Part shown: one piece after another, positions 33,788 through 42,585 of the stretch
Numbering within the stretch: the stretch's first letter is position 1
Layout: each line of letters begins with the position of its first letter
From: Mycolicibacterium sp. GF69
GTDB taxonomy: Bacteria; Actinomycetota; Actinomycetes; Mycobacteriales; Mycobacteriaceae
Assembly: GCF_003284965.1 (NCBI RefSeq)
Contig: NZ_QMEW01000002.1
Location: 124,001-188,000 of the forward strand
Reading direction: 5' to 3'
DNA: 64,000 nucleotides
Notes under the pieces: generated by a model
Told to the model about the DNA's origin: nothing
Database searches by the model: none
What the model saw: only the letters and a program-made list of their open reading frames with translations
Position numbers and translations under genes: made by a program

Positions 33788-34540
33788 GTGCTTATCGGTT
33801 CCCATGTCCACGGTGACGATCCGCTCGCTGCGGCCGACGCCGACGGCGCCGAGGTCGTGCAGTTCTTCCTCGGCAACCCGCAGAGCTGGAAGAAGCCCAA
33901 GCCGCGCGAGGACGCCGGTGTGCTCAAGGCCTCGGACATCCCGCTTTATGTTCACGCCCCGTACCTGATCAACGTCGCGTCCGCGAACAACCGGGTGCGC
34001 ATCCCGTCGCGCAAGATCCTGCAGGACACCTGCGATGCGGCCGCCGACATCGGCGCGACGGCGGTCATCGTGCACGGCGGCCACGCCGACGACAAGGACT
34101 GGGACGCGGGCTTCGAGCGGTGGGTCAAGGCGCTGGACTACCTCGAAACCGACGTGCCCGTGTATCTGGAGAACACCGCGGGCGGGGACCATGCGATGGC
34201 TCGGCACTTCGATGTCATCGCGCGGCTGTGGGATCACATCGGCAACAAGGGCATCGGGTTCTGCCTGGACACCTGTCATGCCTGGGCGGCCGGTGAGGCA
34301 CTGATCGACGCGGTCGACCGCATCAAGGCGATCACCGGGCGCATTGACCTGGTGCACTGCAACGACTCGCGCGACGCCGCGGGCTCGGGCGCCGACCGGC
34401 ACGCCAACTTCGGCACCGGTCAGATCGACCCGCAACTGTTGGTCGCGGTGGTCAAGGCGGCCGACGCCCCGGTGATCTGCGAGACCGCCGACGAGGGCCG
34501 CAAGGATGACATCGCGTTCCTGCGCGAGCACCTCGACTAG
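33788..34540 (+). CDS. nfo: deoxyribonuclease IV (endonuclease IV)
   Basis: A 250-residue AP endonuclease IV, matching M. tuberculosis End/Nfo in length and position after rpoBC. Metal-site segments are visible: GSHVHGD at the start, IVHGGHADD (about 90), LENTAGGDH (about 128), DTCHAWAAG (about 160), [21 protein letters not shown] (about 190) and CETADEG (about 233). It cleaves DNA 5' to abasic sites in base-excision repair. The start is GTG. Confidence 0.95.
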   Translation: MLIGSHVHGDDPLAAADADGAEVVQFFLGNPQSWKKPKPREDAGVLKASDIPLYVHAPYLINVASANNRVRIPSRKILQDTCDAAADIGATAVIVHGGHADDKDWDAGFERWVKALDYLETDVPVYLENTAGGDHAMARHFDVIARLWDHIGNKGIGFCLDTCHAWAAGEALIDAVDRIKAITGRIDLVHCNDSRDAAGSGADRHANFGTGQIDPQLLVAVVKAADAPVICETADEGRKDDIAFLREHLD

Positions 34541-34603
34541 CGAGCTCTGATCACGATCCGCTAACCGAACGGCCCACCAAGCGCCGATGACTTCCAGGTG
34601 AAC

Positions 34604-34609
34604 TAGATT
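34604..34609 (+). promoter_or_regulatory. candidate -10 box, leaderless PAP2-like gene
   Basis: TAGATT lies seven bases before the GTG at 34617, which would make the transcript leaderless. Confidence 0.4.
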
Positions 34610-34616
34610 CATCCGA

Positions 34617-35753
34617 GTGGCTGTGGTCGACGAGTCATCGCTTGCGCCTCGGCGCGCCGTCGAACCACCGACCGCACCGGTCGAACCGGCGAAGCGTGCA
34701 GAACCGGTAGAGGCGGCGCCCGAGCCCGGTGGTTCCCGTCGATGGCTGCGGATCCTGCGGTGGGCCGCCATCGCGGTCTGGGCGTCCGTCGTCATCTACC
34801 GCACCGTGACCGACGGTTTCGCATTCAACCGCGAACTGGTGCTGCTGTACGTGTGCACCGGCCTGGCGGCGGCCAGCATCGGTCAGGGCCGTCGGATGCT
34901 GTACATCATCCGCGACTGGCTGCCGTTCGCCCTGGTGCTGATCGCCTACGACCTCAGCAGGGGAGCGGCCGACATGGTCGGTCGGCCGACGCTGTGGGAG
35001 TGGCCGGCCGACGCCGACCGTTGGCTGTTCTCCGGGACGGTGCCGACGGTGTGGCTGCAGGAACAGCTGAAGCTGCCCCAGCCGCCCTGGTGGGAAGTGG
35101 TCATCAGCTGCGTCTACATGTCGTTTTTCATCCTCCCCTACGTGGTGGCAGCGGTGCTCTGGCTGCGGGACCGCGAGGAGTGGAAGGCCTTCGTCAAACT
35201 CTTCGTGGGGTTGTCGGCCGCGGGACTGGTGATCTACGCGGTTCTGCCGGCCGCACCCCCGTGGGCGGCGGCCCGATGCACGTCGGGCGACATTGCGGGC
35301 GGACCCGCCAATCCGCGGTGCATGTTCCGCTCGGCGCGCGGTGTGCCCGACGGCGGCCTGCTCGGTGCCCTGCAGTCCACGCAGGACGGTGCCAACGGCT
35401 GGATCGAACGCATCGTCGGCCGCGGCTGGGGCAACCTCAACCTGCATTCGGCCACCGCGTTGCTCGATCAGGGCCAAGCCAGCGTCAACCTCGTCGCAGC
35501 CATTCCGTCTCTGCATGCCGGCATGACCGCCGCCGTGGCGATGTTCCTGTGGAACCGGGTGCATCGAGGGTGGCGCCCGCTGCTGGTGGTCTATCCGCTG
35601 ATCATGGCGTTCACGTTGGTGTACACCGCCGAGCACTACGTCATCGACATCCTGTTGGGCTGGGCGCTGGCCGTGGTCGTCGTCATCGCGCTCAACCGGT
35701 TCGCAACGTTCCGCGCCAACGCGCGGGACCGCAAAATCGCTCGCGCCACCTGA
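34617..35753 (+). CDS. PAP2-type inositolphosphotransferase-like membrane protein
   Basis: A 378-residue polytopic membrane protein with a Pro/Ala-rich cytoplasmic N-terminus (about 40 residues). The C-terminal half carries the AUR1/PAP2-type active site IPSLHAGMTAA (about residue 299) and AEHYVIDILLGW (about 340), whose histidines act in phosphotransfer. Family members make inositol phospholipids or ceramides, or dephosphorylate lipids. In M. tuberculosis this slot after nfo holds lpqP (recall), so the gene is a lineage difference. It may act in phosphoinositide envelope lipids, which is inference. Confidence 0.82.
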   Translation: MAVVDESSLAPRRAVEPPTAPVEPAKRAEPVEAAPEPGGSRRWLRILRWAAIAVWASVVIYRTVTDGFAFNRELVLLYVCTGLAAASIGQGRRMLYIIRDWLPFALVLIAYDLSRGAADMVGRPTLWEWPADADRWLFSGTVPTVWLQEQLKLPQPPWWEVVISCVYMSFFILPYVVAAVLWLRDREEWKAFVKLFVGLSAAGLVIYAVLPAAPPWAAARCTSGDIAGGPANPRCMFRSARGVPDGGLLGALQSTQDGANGWIERIVGRGWGNLNLHSATALLDQGQASVNLVAAIPSLHAGMTAAVAMFLWNRVHRGWRPLLVVYPLIMAFTLVYTAEHYVIDILLGWALAVVVVIALNRFATFRANARDRKIARAT

Positions 35754-35765
35754 GCGCCCCAGCGG

Positions 35766-35808
35766 TATTACGACTATTGTGCAGTTGTCGAAATAAATGT
35801 AATAGTAG
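35766..35808 (+). promoter_or_regulatory. AT-rich fadE8 promoter region
   Basis: A locally AT-rich stretch with imperfect dyads, TATTAC (35766-35771) against GTAATA (35799-35804) and ACTATT (35773-35778) against AATAGT (35801-35806). TAATAG or TAGTAG near 35800-35808 could be the -10 of a nearly leaderless fadE8 transcript. Confidence 0.45.
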
Positions 35809-35813
35809 GGGCT

Positions 35814-37469
35814 ATGTCAGACACGCATGTCGTCACCAACCAGGTCTCTCCGCTGGAGGACTACAACCCGGCGACCTCGCCGGTGCTCACCGAGGCGCTG
35901 ATCCGCGAGGGCGGAGAGTGGGGCCTCGACGAGGTCACCGAGCTGGGCGCGCTGTCGGGGTCGCGGCAGGCGCAGCGCTGGGGTGAGCTGGCCGACCGCA
36001 ACCAGCCGGTCCTGCACACCCACGACCGCTACGGAAATCGCGTCGACGAGGTCGAGTACGACCCCGCCTACCACTCGCTGATGACGGTGGCGGTCGGACA
36101 TGGATTGCACGCCGCGCCGTGGGCCGACGACCGGCCCGGCGCCCACGTCGTCCGCGCCGCCAAGACTTCGGTGTGGACTCCCGAGCCGGGACACATCTGC
36201 CCCATCTCGATGACGTACGCCGTCGTACCCGCGTTGCGCCACAACCCCGAGCTCTCGGCGGTGTACGAGCCGCTCTTGGTCAGCCGCGAATACGACCCGG
36301 AACTGAAGGTGCCCACCACCAAGGCGGGTATCACCGCCGGCATGTCGATGACCGAGAAGCAGGGCGGCTCCGACGTACGCGCGGGCACGACGGAGGCGAC
36401 ACCCAAAGGCGACGGCAGTTACTCACTGCGTGGCCACAAGTGGTTCACCTCGGCGCCGATGTGCGACATCTTCCTGGTGCTCGCACAGGCGCCGGCCGGG
36501 CTCAGTTGCTTCATGCTGCCCCGGATCCTGCCCGACGGCACCCGCAACCGGATGTTCCTGCAGCGGCTCAAGGACAAGCTCGGCAACCACGCCAACGCGT
36601 CGTCCGAGGTGGAGTACGACGGCGCTGTGGCCTGGCTCGTCGGCGAAGAGGGCCGCGGCGTGCCGACCATCATCGAGATGGTCAACCTCACGCGGCTGGA
36701 CTGCACGCTGGGCAGCGCGACGAGTATGCGCAACGGTCTCGCCCGCGCGATCCATCACGCGCAACATCGAAAGGCATTCGGCGAGTATCTGATCGACCAG
36801 CCGCTGATGCGCAATGTGCTGGCAGATCTATCGGTGGAGGCGGAGGCGGCGACCATGGTCGCGATGCGCATGGCCGGTGCGACGGATGCCGCGGTGCGTG
36901 GCGACGACCGCGAGACACTGCTGCGCCGCATCGGCCTGGCCGCCAGCAAGTACTGGGTCTGCAAGCGCGCCACCCCGCACGCGGCGGAGGCGATGGAATG
37001 CCTGGGCGGCAACGGCTACGTCGAGGATTTCGGTATGGCGCGGCTCTATCGCGAGGCGCCACTGATGGGCATCTGGGAGGGATCGGGCAACGTCAGCGCG
37101 CTGGATACGTTGCGCGCCATGGCAACCCGACCGGAGTGCATCGACGTGCTCTTCGACGAGCTTGCCCGTACCGCTGGAGCCGATCATCGACTGGACGCTC
37201 ATGTCGACGCGTTGCGGCCTGCGCTCGGCGACCTCGAGACCATCCAGTACCGCGCCCGCAAGGTCGCCGAGGACATCAGCCTGGCGCTGCAGGGGTCGCT
37301 GCTGGTGCGGCACGGGCATCCCGCTGTGGCCGAGGCGTTCCTGGCCACCCGGATGGGCGGCACGTGGGGCGGGGCGTTCGGAACGCTGCCCACCGGATTG
37401 GATCTGGCGCCGATCATCGAACGCGCGTTGGTCAAGGCTCCGGACGCGAGGAGGACCGACAACGGATGA
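35814..37469 (+). CDS. fadE8: acyl-CoA dehydrogenase, AidB-like (FadE8)
   Basis: A 551-residue flavoprotein of the AidB/acyl-CoA dehydrogenase branch. It has TTKAGITAGMSMTEKQGGSDVRAGTTEA (about residue 165), YSLRGHKWFTSAPMCD (about 203), and the C-terminal dehydrogenase signature MECLGGNGYVEDFGMARLYREAPLMGIWEGSGNV (about 390-425). It oxidises an acyl-CoA using FAD. Length and neighbours match FadE8 (Rv0672). Its TGA overlaps the echA4 start by four bases, the first of three overlapping junctions in this operon. Confidence 0.92.
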   Translation: MSDTHVVTNQVSPLEDYNPATSPVLTEALIREGGEWGLDEVTELGALSGSRQAQRWGELADRNQPVLHTHDRYGNRVDEVEYDPAYHSLMTVAVGHGLHAAPWADDRPGAHVVRAAKTSVWTPEPGHICPISMTYAVVPALRHNPELSAVYEPLLVSREYDPELKVPTTKAGITAGMSMTEKQGGSDVRAGTTEATPKGDGSYSLRGHKWFTSAPMCDIFLVLAQAPAGLSCFMLPRILPDGTRNRMFLQRLKDKLGNHANASSEVEYDGAVAWLVGEEGRGVPTIIEMVNLTRLDCTLGSATSMRNGLARAIHHAQHRKAFGEYLIDQPLMRNVLADLSVEAEAATMVAMRMAGATDAAVRGDDRETLLRRIGLAASKYWVCKRATPHAAEAMECLGGNGYVEDFGMARLYREAPLMGIWEGSGNVSALDTLRAMATRPECIDVLFDELARTAGADHRLDAHVDALRPALGDLETIQYRARKVAEDISLALQGSLLVRHGHPAVAEAFLATRMGGTWGGAFGTLPTGLDLAPIIERALVKAPDARRTDNG

Positions 37470-38404
37470 CGCACGCGATCAGGCCCGTCGACTTCGACGA
37501 CCTCAAGACGATGACCTACGAGGTCACCGATCGCGTCGCCCGGATCACGTTCAACCGGCCGGAGAAGGGCAACGCGATCGTCGCGGACACGCCACTGGAA
37601 CTGTCCGCGCTCGTCGAGCGGGCCGACCTGGACCCGAACGTGCACGTGATCCTGGTTTCAGGTCGGGGTGAAGGGTTTTGCGCGGGATTCGACCTGTCCG
37701 CCTATGCCGAGGGCTCCTCGTCGGCGGGCGGTGGCAGTCCGTACCGGGACACCGTGCTATCGGGCCGCACGCAGGCCGTGAACCATCTGCCGGATCAGCC
37801 GTGGGATCCGATGATCGATTACCAGATGATGAGCCGGTTCGTTCGCGGCTTCTCCAGCCTGATGCACTGCGACAAGCCGACGGTGGTCAAGATTCACGGT
37901 TACTGCGTGGCGGGCGGCACCGATATCGCGTTGCACGCCGATCAGGTGATCGCCGGGGCCGACGCGAAGATCGGCTACCCGCCGACCCGCGTCTGGGGTG
38001 TGCCAGCGGCGGGAATGTGGGCGCATCGACTCGGCGATCAACGCGCCAAACGCCTTCTGCTGACCGGTGATTCGATCACCGGCGCGCAGGCTGCCGAATG
38101 GGGACTGGCGGTGGAGGCGCCATCGCCGAAAGATCTCGATGTGCGCACCGAGCAGTTGGTGGAACGGATCGCGCGGGTTCCGATCAACCAGCTGATCATG
38201 GTCAAGCTGGCGATGAACTCGGCGCTGTACTCGCAGGGCACAGCCAACAGCGCGATGGTGTCGACGGTGTTCGACGGTATCGCCCGCCACACACCCGAGG
38301 GGCACGCGTTCGTCGCGCAGTCACGCGAACACGGGTTCCGCGAGGCGGTTCGGCAGCGTGACGAACCGTTCGGCGACCACGGCCGCAAGGCGTCCGGGGT
38401 GTGA
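37466..38404 (+). CDS. echA4: enoyl-CoA hydratase/isomerase EchA4
   Basis: A 312-residue crotonase-fold protein. The first oxyanion loop is GRGEGFCAGFDLSAYAEG (about residue 67), and the second is KIHGYCVAGGTDIALHADQVIAG (about 142-164). A long insert of about 45 residues between these loops distinguishes it from short hydratases. It probably hydrates an enoyl-CoA made by FadE8. ATG 37466 overlaps the fadE8 stop (ATGA), so translation is coupled. Confidence 0.92.
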   Translation: MTHAIRPVDFDDLKTMTYEVTDRVARITFNRPEKGNAIVADTPLELSALVERADLDPNVHVILVSGRGEGFCAGFDLSAYAEGSSSAGGGSPYRDTVLSGRTQAVNHLPDQPWDPMIDYQMMSRFVRGFSSLMHCDKPTVVKIHGYCVAGGTDIALHADQVIAGADAKIGYPPTRVWGVPAAGMWAHRLGDQRAKRLLLTGDSITGAQAAEWGLAVEAPSPKDLDVRTEQLVERIARVPINQLIMVKLAMNSALYSQGTANSAMVSTVFDGIARHTPEGHAFVAQSREHGFREAVRQRDEPFGDHGRKASGV

Positions 38405-39162
38405 TGGCGAAGTCGCTGTCGCGGATGACGGCCCGCTCCGTCGTGCTGAGCGTGTTGCTCGGCGCCCACCCCGCATGGGCAACCGCGAGCGAATTGCTGC
38501 GACTCACAGCGGATTTCGACATCAGGGAGTCGACCGTGCGGGTAGCACTGACGCGAATGGTCAGCGCCGGCGACCTGGTGCGGTCCGAGGACGGCTACCG
38601 GCTCTCGGACCGCCTATTGGCGCGGCAACGGCGCCAAGACGATGCGATCGATCCGCGGCTGCGGCCGTGGCGCGGCGACTGGACGACCGTGGTGGTCACC
38701 AGCGTCGGCACCGACGCCCGCACCCGGGCCGGTTTGCGTAACAGCCTGCATGACAGCCGGTTCGCCGAACTGCGCGAAGGGGTGTGGTTGCGTCCCGACA
38801 ACCTCGAAACGACGTTGTCACCGGACGTCGCGCGCCGGGTACGGGTGATGGTTGCCCGCGATGCCGAGCCCGCAGAGTTGGTGGCCCGGCTGTGGGACCT
38901 GCCGGCCTGGACCCGGTGCGGGCGGGCGCTGCTCGACGAAATCGATTCGGCCGCAGACGTACCCGGCCGCTTTGTCGCGGCGGCTGCGATCGTGCGCCAC
39001 CTGCTGACCGATCCGGTGCTGCCGGAGGAACTGCTGCCCGACGACTGGCCCGGCGCCGCGCTGCGCCGGGCCTACAACGACTTCGCCGCGGAATTGTCCG
39101 CGCGGCGTGCCGGTCCTGAATCGTCGCTGACGCGACGTGAACTACTGACGGAGGCGACATGA
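38401..39162 (+). CDS. PaaX family transcriptional regulator
   Basis: A 253-residue PaaX-type regulator from GTG 38401 (ATG 38404 equally possible). The N-terminal winged helix covers LSRMTARSVVLSVLLGAHPAWATASELLRLTADFDIRESTVRVALTRMVSAGDLV, followed by the PaaX central and C-terminal domains (WTTVVVTSVGTDARTRAGLR). PaaX proteins respond to aryl- or acyl-CoA thioesters. Lying inside the fatty-acid operon with overlaps at both ends, it probably regulates it in response to a CoA intermediate. It corresponds to Rv0674. Confidence 0.88.
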   Translation: MMAKSLSRMTARSVVLSVLLGAHPAWATASELLRLTADFDIRESTVRVALTRMVSAGDLVRSEDGYRLSDRLLARQRRQDDAIDPRLRPWRGDWTTVVVTSVGTDARTRAGLRNSLHDSRFAELREGVWLRPDNLETTLSPDVARRVRVMVARDAEPAELVARLWDLPAWTRCGRALLDEIDSAADVPGRFVAAAAIVRHLLTDPVLPEELLPDDWPGAALRRAYNDFAAELSARRAGPESSLTRRELLTEAT

Positions 39163-39923
39163 GCGGTGGAGTCCGGGTCGAGAAGAACGGCGCCGTCACC
39201 ACGGTGATCATGGACCGTCCCGAGGCGCGCAACGCCGTCAACGGCCCCGCCGCGGCCGGACTTTTCGCGGCGTTCGACGAGTTCGACAAGGACGACTCGG
39301 CGGCCGTCGCGGTGCTGTGGGGTGACAACGGAACCTTCTGCGCCGGAGCCGATCTCAAGGCGTTCGGTACCGCCGACGCCAATCCGGTCCACCGCTCGGG
39401 GCCCGGACCGATGGGGCCAAGCCGAATGGTGTTGTCCAAACCGGTGATTGCGGCGGTGAGCGGCTACGCGGTGGCCGGCGGCCTGGAGTTGGCGCTGTGG
39501 TGCGACATGCGCGTCGTCGAGGAGGACGCGATCATGGGCGTGTTCTGCCGTCGCTGGGGTGTGCCGCTGATCGACGGCGGAACAGTGCGACTGCCACGGT
39601 TGATCGGGCACGGCCGCGCGATGGATCTGATCCTGACCGGCCGTGCCGTCGATGCGGCCGAGGCGCTGGCGATCGGCTTGGCCAACCGGGTGGTGGCCAA
39701 GGGAGAGGCCCGGCAGCGGGCCGAGGAACTCGCCGCCGAACTGGCGAAGCTGCCGCAGCAGTGCATGCGCGCCGACCGGTTGTCGATCCTCAACCAGTGG
39801 GGACTGCCCGAGGCCGAGGCCATGGATTTCGAGTTCGGCAGCATGTCGCGCGTGGCCGCCGAATCACTGGAGGGCGCCGCACGTTTCGCGGCCGGAGCGG
39901 GTCGACACGGCGCCGAGGCCTAG
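39159..39923 (+). CDS. echA5: enoyl-CoA hydratase EchA5
   Basis: A 254-residue crotonase. Loop 1 is WGDNGTFCAGADLKAFG (about residue 50), and loop 2 is VSGYAVAGGLELALWCDMRV (about 98) with RRWGVPLIDGGTVRLPRLIGH (about 130). The Glu expected for hydratase catalysis is not obvious in the last segment, so an isomerase or related crotonase reaction is possible. The ATG overlaps the PaaX stop (ATGA). It is the last gene of the fadE8 operon, ending five bases from the convergent DUF3060 gene. Confidence 0.9.
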   Translation: MSGGVRVEKNGAVTTVIMDRPEARNAVNGPAAAGLFAAFDEFDKDDSAAVAVLWGDNGTFCAGADLKAFGTADANPVHRSGPGPMGPSRMVLSKPVIAAVSGYAVAGGLELALWCDMRVVEEDAIMGVFCRRWGVPLIDGGTVRLPRLIGHGRAMDLILTGRAVDAAEALAIGLANRVVAKGEARQRAEELAAELAKLPQQCMRADRLSILNQWGLPEAEAMDFEFGSMSRVAAESLEGAARFAAGAGRHGAEA

Positions 39924-39928
39924 AAAGG

Positions 39929-40336
39929 TCAACGCTTGGTGATCGTGTTGTTGTTGCCCGTGTCGTTGACCTTCGGCTCACCGTCGCGGTAGGTCACCGT
40001 GTTGTTCAGGCCGACGACGCTGATCTCCTTGTCGATCCGCTCGAAGTCGACCTTGTTGTCCGCGCCGCCGATGTTCACGTTCGCGCACGTGCCCTTGACG
40101 GTCAGCGTGTTGTTCGAACCGCCGATGTTCAGCGACTTCCCGTCGGCGCAGTCGATGTCGGCGTTGGTGCCGAACGAGCCGTAGTTGATGGTGTTGCCGA
40201 TTTCAACCTGGGCGCCCGACGAACCGGCCGTCGCCGTGGGCGTATTGGTGTCAGAACTCTCCGAGCCACAGGCGGCGAGAAGGACTGCGGCGGCGAGGGT
40301 TCCGGCCGCGGCGAGGGTGTGGATGCGCGTGCTCAT
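39929..40336 (-). CDS. DUF3060 lipoprotein
   Basis: A 135-residue lipoprotein. The signal peptide MSTRIHTLAAAGTLAAAVLLAAC ends in a lipobox (LLAAC), and a Ser/Thr/Gly linker follows. The body is a series of short strand repeats with Asn turns (INYGSFGTNADIDCADG, LNIGGSNNTLTVKG, VNIGGADNKVDF, VVGLNNTVTY), suggesting a small beta-solenoid as in DUF3060. ATG 40336 overlaps the stop of the upstream paralogue by four bases. It corresponds by order to Rv0679c. Function is unknown. Confidence 0.85.
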   Translation of the reverse strand: MSTRIHTLAAAGTLAAAVLLAACGSESSDTNTPTATAGSSGAQVEIGNTINYGSFGTNADIDCADGKSLNIGGSNNTLTVKGTCANVNIGGADNKVDFERIDKEISVVGLNNTVTYRDGEPKVNDTGNNNTITKR

Positions 40337-40767
40337 GCGGGCACCCGGTTGATGCGGTTGGTCATGCCCAGTTCGCGCCCACGGTCCAAGATCAGCGGTG
40401 CCCCGTTCTTGTACAGCACCGTCTGGTCCCAGCCATAGACGGTCACGTCGTTGACGACGTTGTCGGCCACGACGACGTTGCCGTTGCCCTGCATCGTCAC
40501 CGCCCAACAGCTACCCAGTGCGGTGATCTGATTGTTCGCGCCGTTGACGAGCAGCGTGGAGTTCTTGCAGTCGATCGTGTCGACGACGTTGATACCCGTG
40601 ATGGTGGTGTCAGTCCCCCGGTGGGCACCCACCACGCTGTTGTCGGCGCAGTTACGGGCCAGCGGGTTGCAGACCACCGGCTCCGCTTGCGCGCCGGGCG
40701 CGAGGAAGATCAGCGGAAACACCACGGCGGATACGGCAAGTGACCGGCCTACGACAGTCCACTTCAT
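40333..40767 (-). CDS. secreted DUF3060 protein
   Basis: A 144-residue exported protein with a Sec signal peptide (VVGRSLAVSAVVFPLIFLAPGAQA), likely cleaved before EPVV. The mature part shares the DUF3060 strand-turn pattern with its operon partner (ITGINVVDTIDCKNSTLLVNG, NNQITALGSCWAVTMQGNGN) and has paired cysteines. It lacks a lipobox, so the two paralogues are exported by different routes. The start is ATG 40767, as the upstream extension is Pro/Arg-rich and implausible. It corresponds to Rv0680c by order. Confidence 0.82.
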   Translation of the reverse strand: MKWTVVGRSLAVSAVVFPLIFLAPGAQAEPVVCNPLARNCADNSVVGAHRGTDTTITGINVVDTIDCKNSTLLVNGANNQITALGSCWAVTMQGNGNVVVADNVVNDVTVYGWDQTVLYKNGAPLILDRGRELGMTNRINRVPA

Positions 40768-40839
40768 GGGGGAAGCGTACGTGGCGGCCCCCGCGATCCA
40801 CAGCCGTTCTCCCGAGTCGCCATTAACGGTCCCGCTGGG

Positions 40840-40845
40840 TAGCGT
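40840..40845 (+). promoter_or_regulatory. candidate -10 box, leaderless DUF3558 gene
   Basis: TAGCGT lies eight bases before the ATG at 40854. The spacing fits a leaderless or nearly leaderless mRNA. Confidence 0.35.
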
Positions 40846-40853
40846 GAGCGGCG

Positions 40854-41387
40854 ATGCGTTGGCGGGTCGGTCCGATTGCTGTCGCGGCGGTCGTAGCGGT
40901 GGTGACGGTGGCGGCATGTGCTGAGACCGTCAGCGGAACCGCGCAGCGGGCCCAGGCCGGGGTACCGGATCCCGAACGCAACTACGGCTACGTCGACGAC
41001 CACTGCGCCCTGCTGGACGACGAGACCGTTCAGGAGATCCTGCGCGCCGAGAACGTCGTACGGCCCTACAGCGGCGCGGTCTGCCAGTACGTGCTATTCC
41101 GGGGCGACGACATCGTCGACGCGACCTACTCGTGGTTCCAAACCGGCAGCCTCGACCGCGAACGCGCGCTGGCCACCGATCGCGGCGCGGAGGTCACCGA
41201 CACGGTCGTGGAGCGCCACCCGGCGTTCTTGGCCCGGCGTGACATCACCGGCGTCGCCTGCTCGGCCACCGCAGCCGCCGGCAGCGGGGTCCTGAGTTGG
41301 TGGGTGCAGTCTCGCGAACAGCGCGCCGGTGATCCGTGTGCAGAGGCGCAACGGCTGCTGTCGGCCACCCTGAAATCGGAAATGTGA
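40854..41387 (+). CDS. DUF3558 lipoprotein
   Basis: A 177-residue lipoprotein. The signal peptide VGPIAVAAVVAVVTVAAC ends in a lipobox Cys at residue 22. The DUF3558 body shows YVDDHCALLDDETVQEILRAENVV, a cysteine pair and SAVCQYVLFRGDDIVDATYSWF. It is divergent from the DUF3060 pair and overlaps the next lipoprotein by four bases (GTGA). Its function is unknown; DUF3558 proteins are common mycobacterial surface lipoproteins. Confidence 0.82.
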   Translation: MRWRVGPIAVAAVVAVVTVAACAETVSGTAQRAQAGVPDPERNYGYVDDHCALLDDETVQEILRAENVVRPYSGAVCQYVLFRGDDIVDATYSWFQTGSLDRERALATDRGAEVTDTVVERHPAFLARRDITGVACSATAAAGSGVLSWWVQSREQRAGDPCAEAQRLLSATLKSEM

Positions 41388-41920
41388 CCGTGCCCGCCAG
41401 ATCGAACGCCCGACTTGTCGCGCTGGCCGCATGCGCCGCGCTGCTCACCGCATGCGGGGCGGCCGAAGAGGCGCCGACCCCCTCGCCGACGGCCAGCCCG
41501 GGGGACGGCGGTTTCCGAAGCGGGGACTGCAACGGGATCACCGACGACGACATCGCCGCCGCGGTCGGCGAGCCCCAGTTCACCAAGGCCGTCGTCAGCG
41601 ACGCGGGCTGCTTCTGGCAGGAGAACACGGTGTTCGGCACTGTCGGCGCCGGCATGGGCATCTCGACCTGGTGGTACCGCGGCAGCGATATGGACACCGA
41701 GCGGACGCTCGAACAACAGGCCGGCCGCACGCTGACCGAACTGTCGGTCGACGGGAACAAGGGGTTCAAGGCGTCCGACGGGAACGCGTGCAGTTTCTAT
41801 GTCGCCAAGGGCGGTGACGTCATCACCTGGTCGATCCAGACGATGAACCCCGCGTCGCTGCCCGATCTGTGCTCGATCACCGAACAACTCGCCGAGCTCA
41901 GTCAGGAGCGCGTCAACTGA
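41384..41920 (+). CDS. DUF3558 lipoprotein, second copy
   Basis: A 178-residue lipoprotein starting at the GTG that overlaps the upstream TGA (a second GTG at 41390 is possible). The signal peptide LVALAACAALLTAC ends in a lipobox, followed by a Pro/Thr linker. The DUF3558 body parallels its neighbour: GDCNGITDDDIAAAVGEPQFTKAVVSDAGCFW and ISTWWYRGSDMDTERTLEQQAGR. The two look like a tandem duplication that has diverged. They are expressed as a coupled pair. Confidence 0.82.
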   Translation: MTVPARSNARLVALAACAALLTACGAAEEAPTPSPTASPGDGGFRSGDCNGITDDDIAAAVGEPQFTKAVVSDAGCFWQENTVFGTVGAGMGISTWWYRGSDMDTERTLEQQAGRTLTELSVDGNKGFKASDGNACSFYVAKGGDVITWSIQTMNPASLPDLCSITEQLAELSQERVN

Positions 41921-41924
41921 GCCG

Positions 41925-41952
41925 GAGGAAACTAGAGGTGTTAGTTTTCTCC
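41925..41952. promoter_or_regulatory. candidate TetR autoregulatory dyad
   Basis: GGAAACTAG and TTAGTTTTC form an imperfect inverted repeat about 50 bp ahead of the TetR start, a likely operator. Confidence 0.4.
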
Positions 41953-41997
41953 GGGGGATCAACTCGGAACCGACGAGACGGCAGGGGTGGAGCGCGC

Positions 41998-42585
41998 ATG
42001 GCACAACCCTCGGGCACGTCGGCCAGGCGGGTGCCCCGGCTCAGCCGCGACGCGATCGTCAACGCCGCGCTGACCTTCCTGGACCGCGAAGGCTGGGACG
42101 CGCTCACGATCAATGCGCTCGCCACCCAGCTCGGCACCAAGGGCCCGTCGTTGTACAACCACGTCAACAGCCTCGAAGACCTGCGCAGAACTGTGCGGAT
42201 GCGCGTCGTCGGCGACATCATCGGCATGCTCACCAACGTGGCCGAGGGCCGCACCCGCGACGACGCGGTGACGGCCATGGCCAGTGCCTACCGCAGCTAC
42301 GCCCATCACCACCCGGGTCGCTATTCGGCCTTCACCCGGATGCCGCTGGGCGGCGACGACCCCGAGTTCACCGGGGCGACCAGGGCGGCCGCCGCGCCCG
42401 TCATCGCGGTGCTGGCCTCGTATGGACTCGAGGGTGAGAACGCGTTCTATGCGGCGCTGGAATTCTGGTCGGCGATGCACGGCTTCGTGCTGTTGGAGAT
42501 GACCGGGGCGATGGACGGCATCGACACCGACGCGGTTTACAGCGATATGGTGATGCGGTTGGCGTCCGGCATGGAGCGCCGTTAG
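41998..42585 (+). CDS. TetR family transcriptional regulator
   Basis: A 195-residue TetR protein equivalent in position to Rv0681, just before rpsL. The HTH lies at about residues 17-60 (RDAIVNAALTFLDREGWDALTINALATQLGTKGPSLYNHVNS). The C-terminal ligand domain contains HHHPGRYSAFTRMP and FWSAMHGFVLLEM, typical of the TetR_C_13-like branch. ATG 41998 is the start, as the frame is open upstream but the TetR domain begins here. A dyad upstream suggests autoregulation. Its conserved place beside the str operon does not by itself imply control of ribosomal genes. Confidence 0.88.
   Translation: MAQPSGTSARRVPRLSRDAIVNAALTFLDREGWDALTINALATQLGTKGPSLYNHVNSLEDLRRTVRMRVVGDIIGMLTNVAEGRTRDDAVTAMASAYRSYAHHHPGRYSAFTRMPLGGDDPEFTGATRAAAAPVIAVLASYGLEGENAFYAALEFWSAMHGFVLLEMTGAMDGIDTDAVYSDMVMRLASGMERR

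Noticed and set aside
35766..35808. KstR or other known steroid-type operator before fadE8
   Set aside because: The AT-rich dyads do not fit TnnAACnnGTTnnA or another motif I know, so only a generic promoter region is listed.
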